A stretch of 64,000 nucleotides of DNA. Source: Pedobacter sp. Leaf250. GTDB taxonomy: Bacteria > Bacteroidota > Bacteroidia > Sphingobacteriales > Sphingobacteriaceae. The position numbers and the translations under genes are program-made. The notes beneath the pieces were generated by a model, which was not told where the DNA came from, ran no database searches, and saw only the letters and a program-made list of their open reading frames with translations. The stretch lies in the NCBI RefSeq assembly GCF_920984735.1, contig NZ_CAKLBU010000006.1, positions 1 through 64,000 on the forward strand, in the 5' to 3' direction. Of this stretch, positions 63,929-64,000 are shown in pieces; within the stretch, counting starts at the first letter, position 1, and the number at the start of each line of letters is the position of its first letter.

Positions 63929-64000
63929 TTACTGCTCTTCGTAGTGGTAAGTTAAGCCGCCATCAACAGTATATGTAGATCCTGTAACATAGGCAGCTTC
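63929..64000 (-). CDS. SDR dehydrogenase, C-terminal end only
   Basis: The window edge cuts this gene; only the last 23 residues and the stop are present. They read AAYVTGSTYTVDGGLTYHY followed by EEQ, the usual C terminus of SDR proteins annotated as glucose 1-dehydrogenase. The rest lies beyond position 64000. The substrate cannot be judged. Confidence 0.75.
   Translation of the reverse strand, partial: EAAYVTGSTYTVDGGLTYHYEEQ

Overview
The window looks like a chromosomal segment of a Bacteroidota bacterium, most likely Sphingobacteriaceae and Pedobacter-like. The evidence is low-GC DNA, the promoter -7 form TAnnTTTG at a few sites, weak or absent Shine-Dalgarno sequences, and gene families typical of that group: a HmuY-type lipoprotein beside a TonB receptor, Hc1-type histone, GH92/GH76/GH125/GH109 enzymes, DUF4255 next to a tail-sheath gene, and an alpha-2-macroglobulin gene near pbpC. 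The genus is inferred. No rRNA, tRNA or CRISPR array was seen.

Layout. 0-3 kb: a GH109-type glycosidase divergent from a LacI regulator, with an AAACGTTT palindrome between them. 3-7 kb: AraC regulator, TonB-dependent receptor with a heme-receptor signature, HmuY-like lipoprotein. 7.3-11.5 kb: small histone-like protein, then a red-light module (heme oxygenase, response regulator, bacteriophytochrome kinase, second response regulator). 11.5-19 kb: MscS channel with two small genes, secreted esterase, Ku, and a convergent GT4 glycosyltransferase/GH130 pair. 19-23 kb: GAF kinase, metallophosphoesterase, DUF4185 protein. 23-28.5 kb: a hexuronate block (GH2, GH30, SDR reductase, mannonate dehydratase); the last two genes are clearly richer in GC than their surroundings. 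28.7-36.2 kb: MFS exporter with divergent MarR regulator and twin operators, metallo-beta-lactamase-fold hydrolase, aquaporin, glutathione peroxidase, an unexplained structured non-coding stretch, and topA. 36.4-46.5 kb: small genes, then alpha-2-macroglobulin and pbpC separated by a REP-associated tyrosine transposase with its own palindromes. 46.6-48.6 kb: overlapping lysoplasmalogenase and alkylglycerol-monooxygenase-like genes. 49-53 kb: GAF kinase with a coupled small gene, then GH125 and GH76 mannanases. 53.4-58.3 kb: an amidase without signal peptide, convergent with a three-gene contractile-tail set (DUF4255 cap, unknown protein, sheath). 58.5-64 kb: DUF1624 membrane protein, GH92 mannosidase, mnmA, and the tail end of an SDR gene.

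How the genes fit together. GH76, GH125 and GH92, perhaps with GH130, would dismantle alpha-mannan. GH2 plus the SDR and UxuA would take glucuronate from glycans to 2-keto-3-deoxygluconate. The heme receptor and HmuY protein capture heme; a separate heme oxygenase makes the biliverdin needed by the phytochrome. The least explained item is the sheath/cap/unknown trio: it has the hallmarks of an extracellular contractile injection system, but no tube, baseplate, spike or ATPase gene lies in this window.
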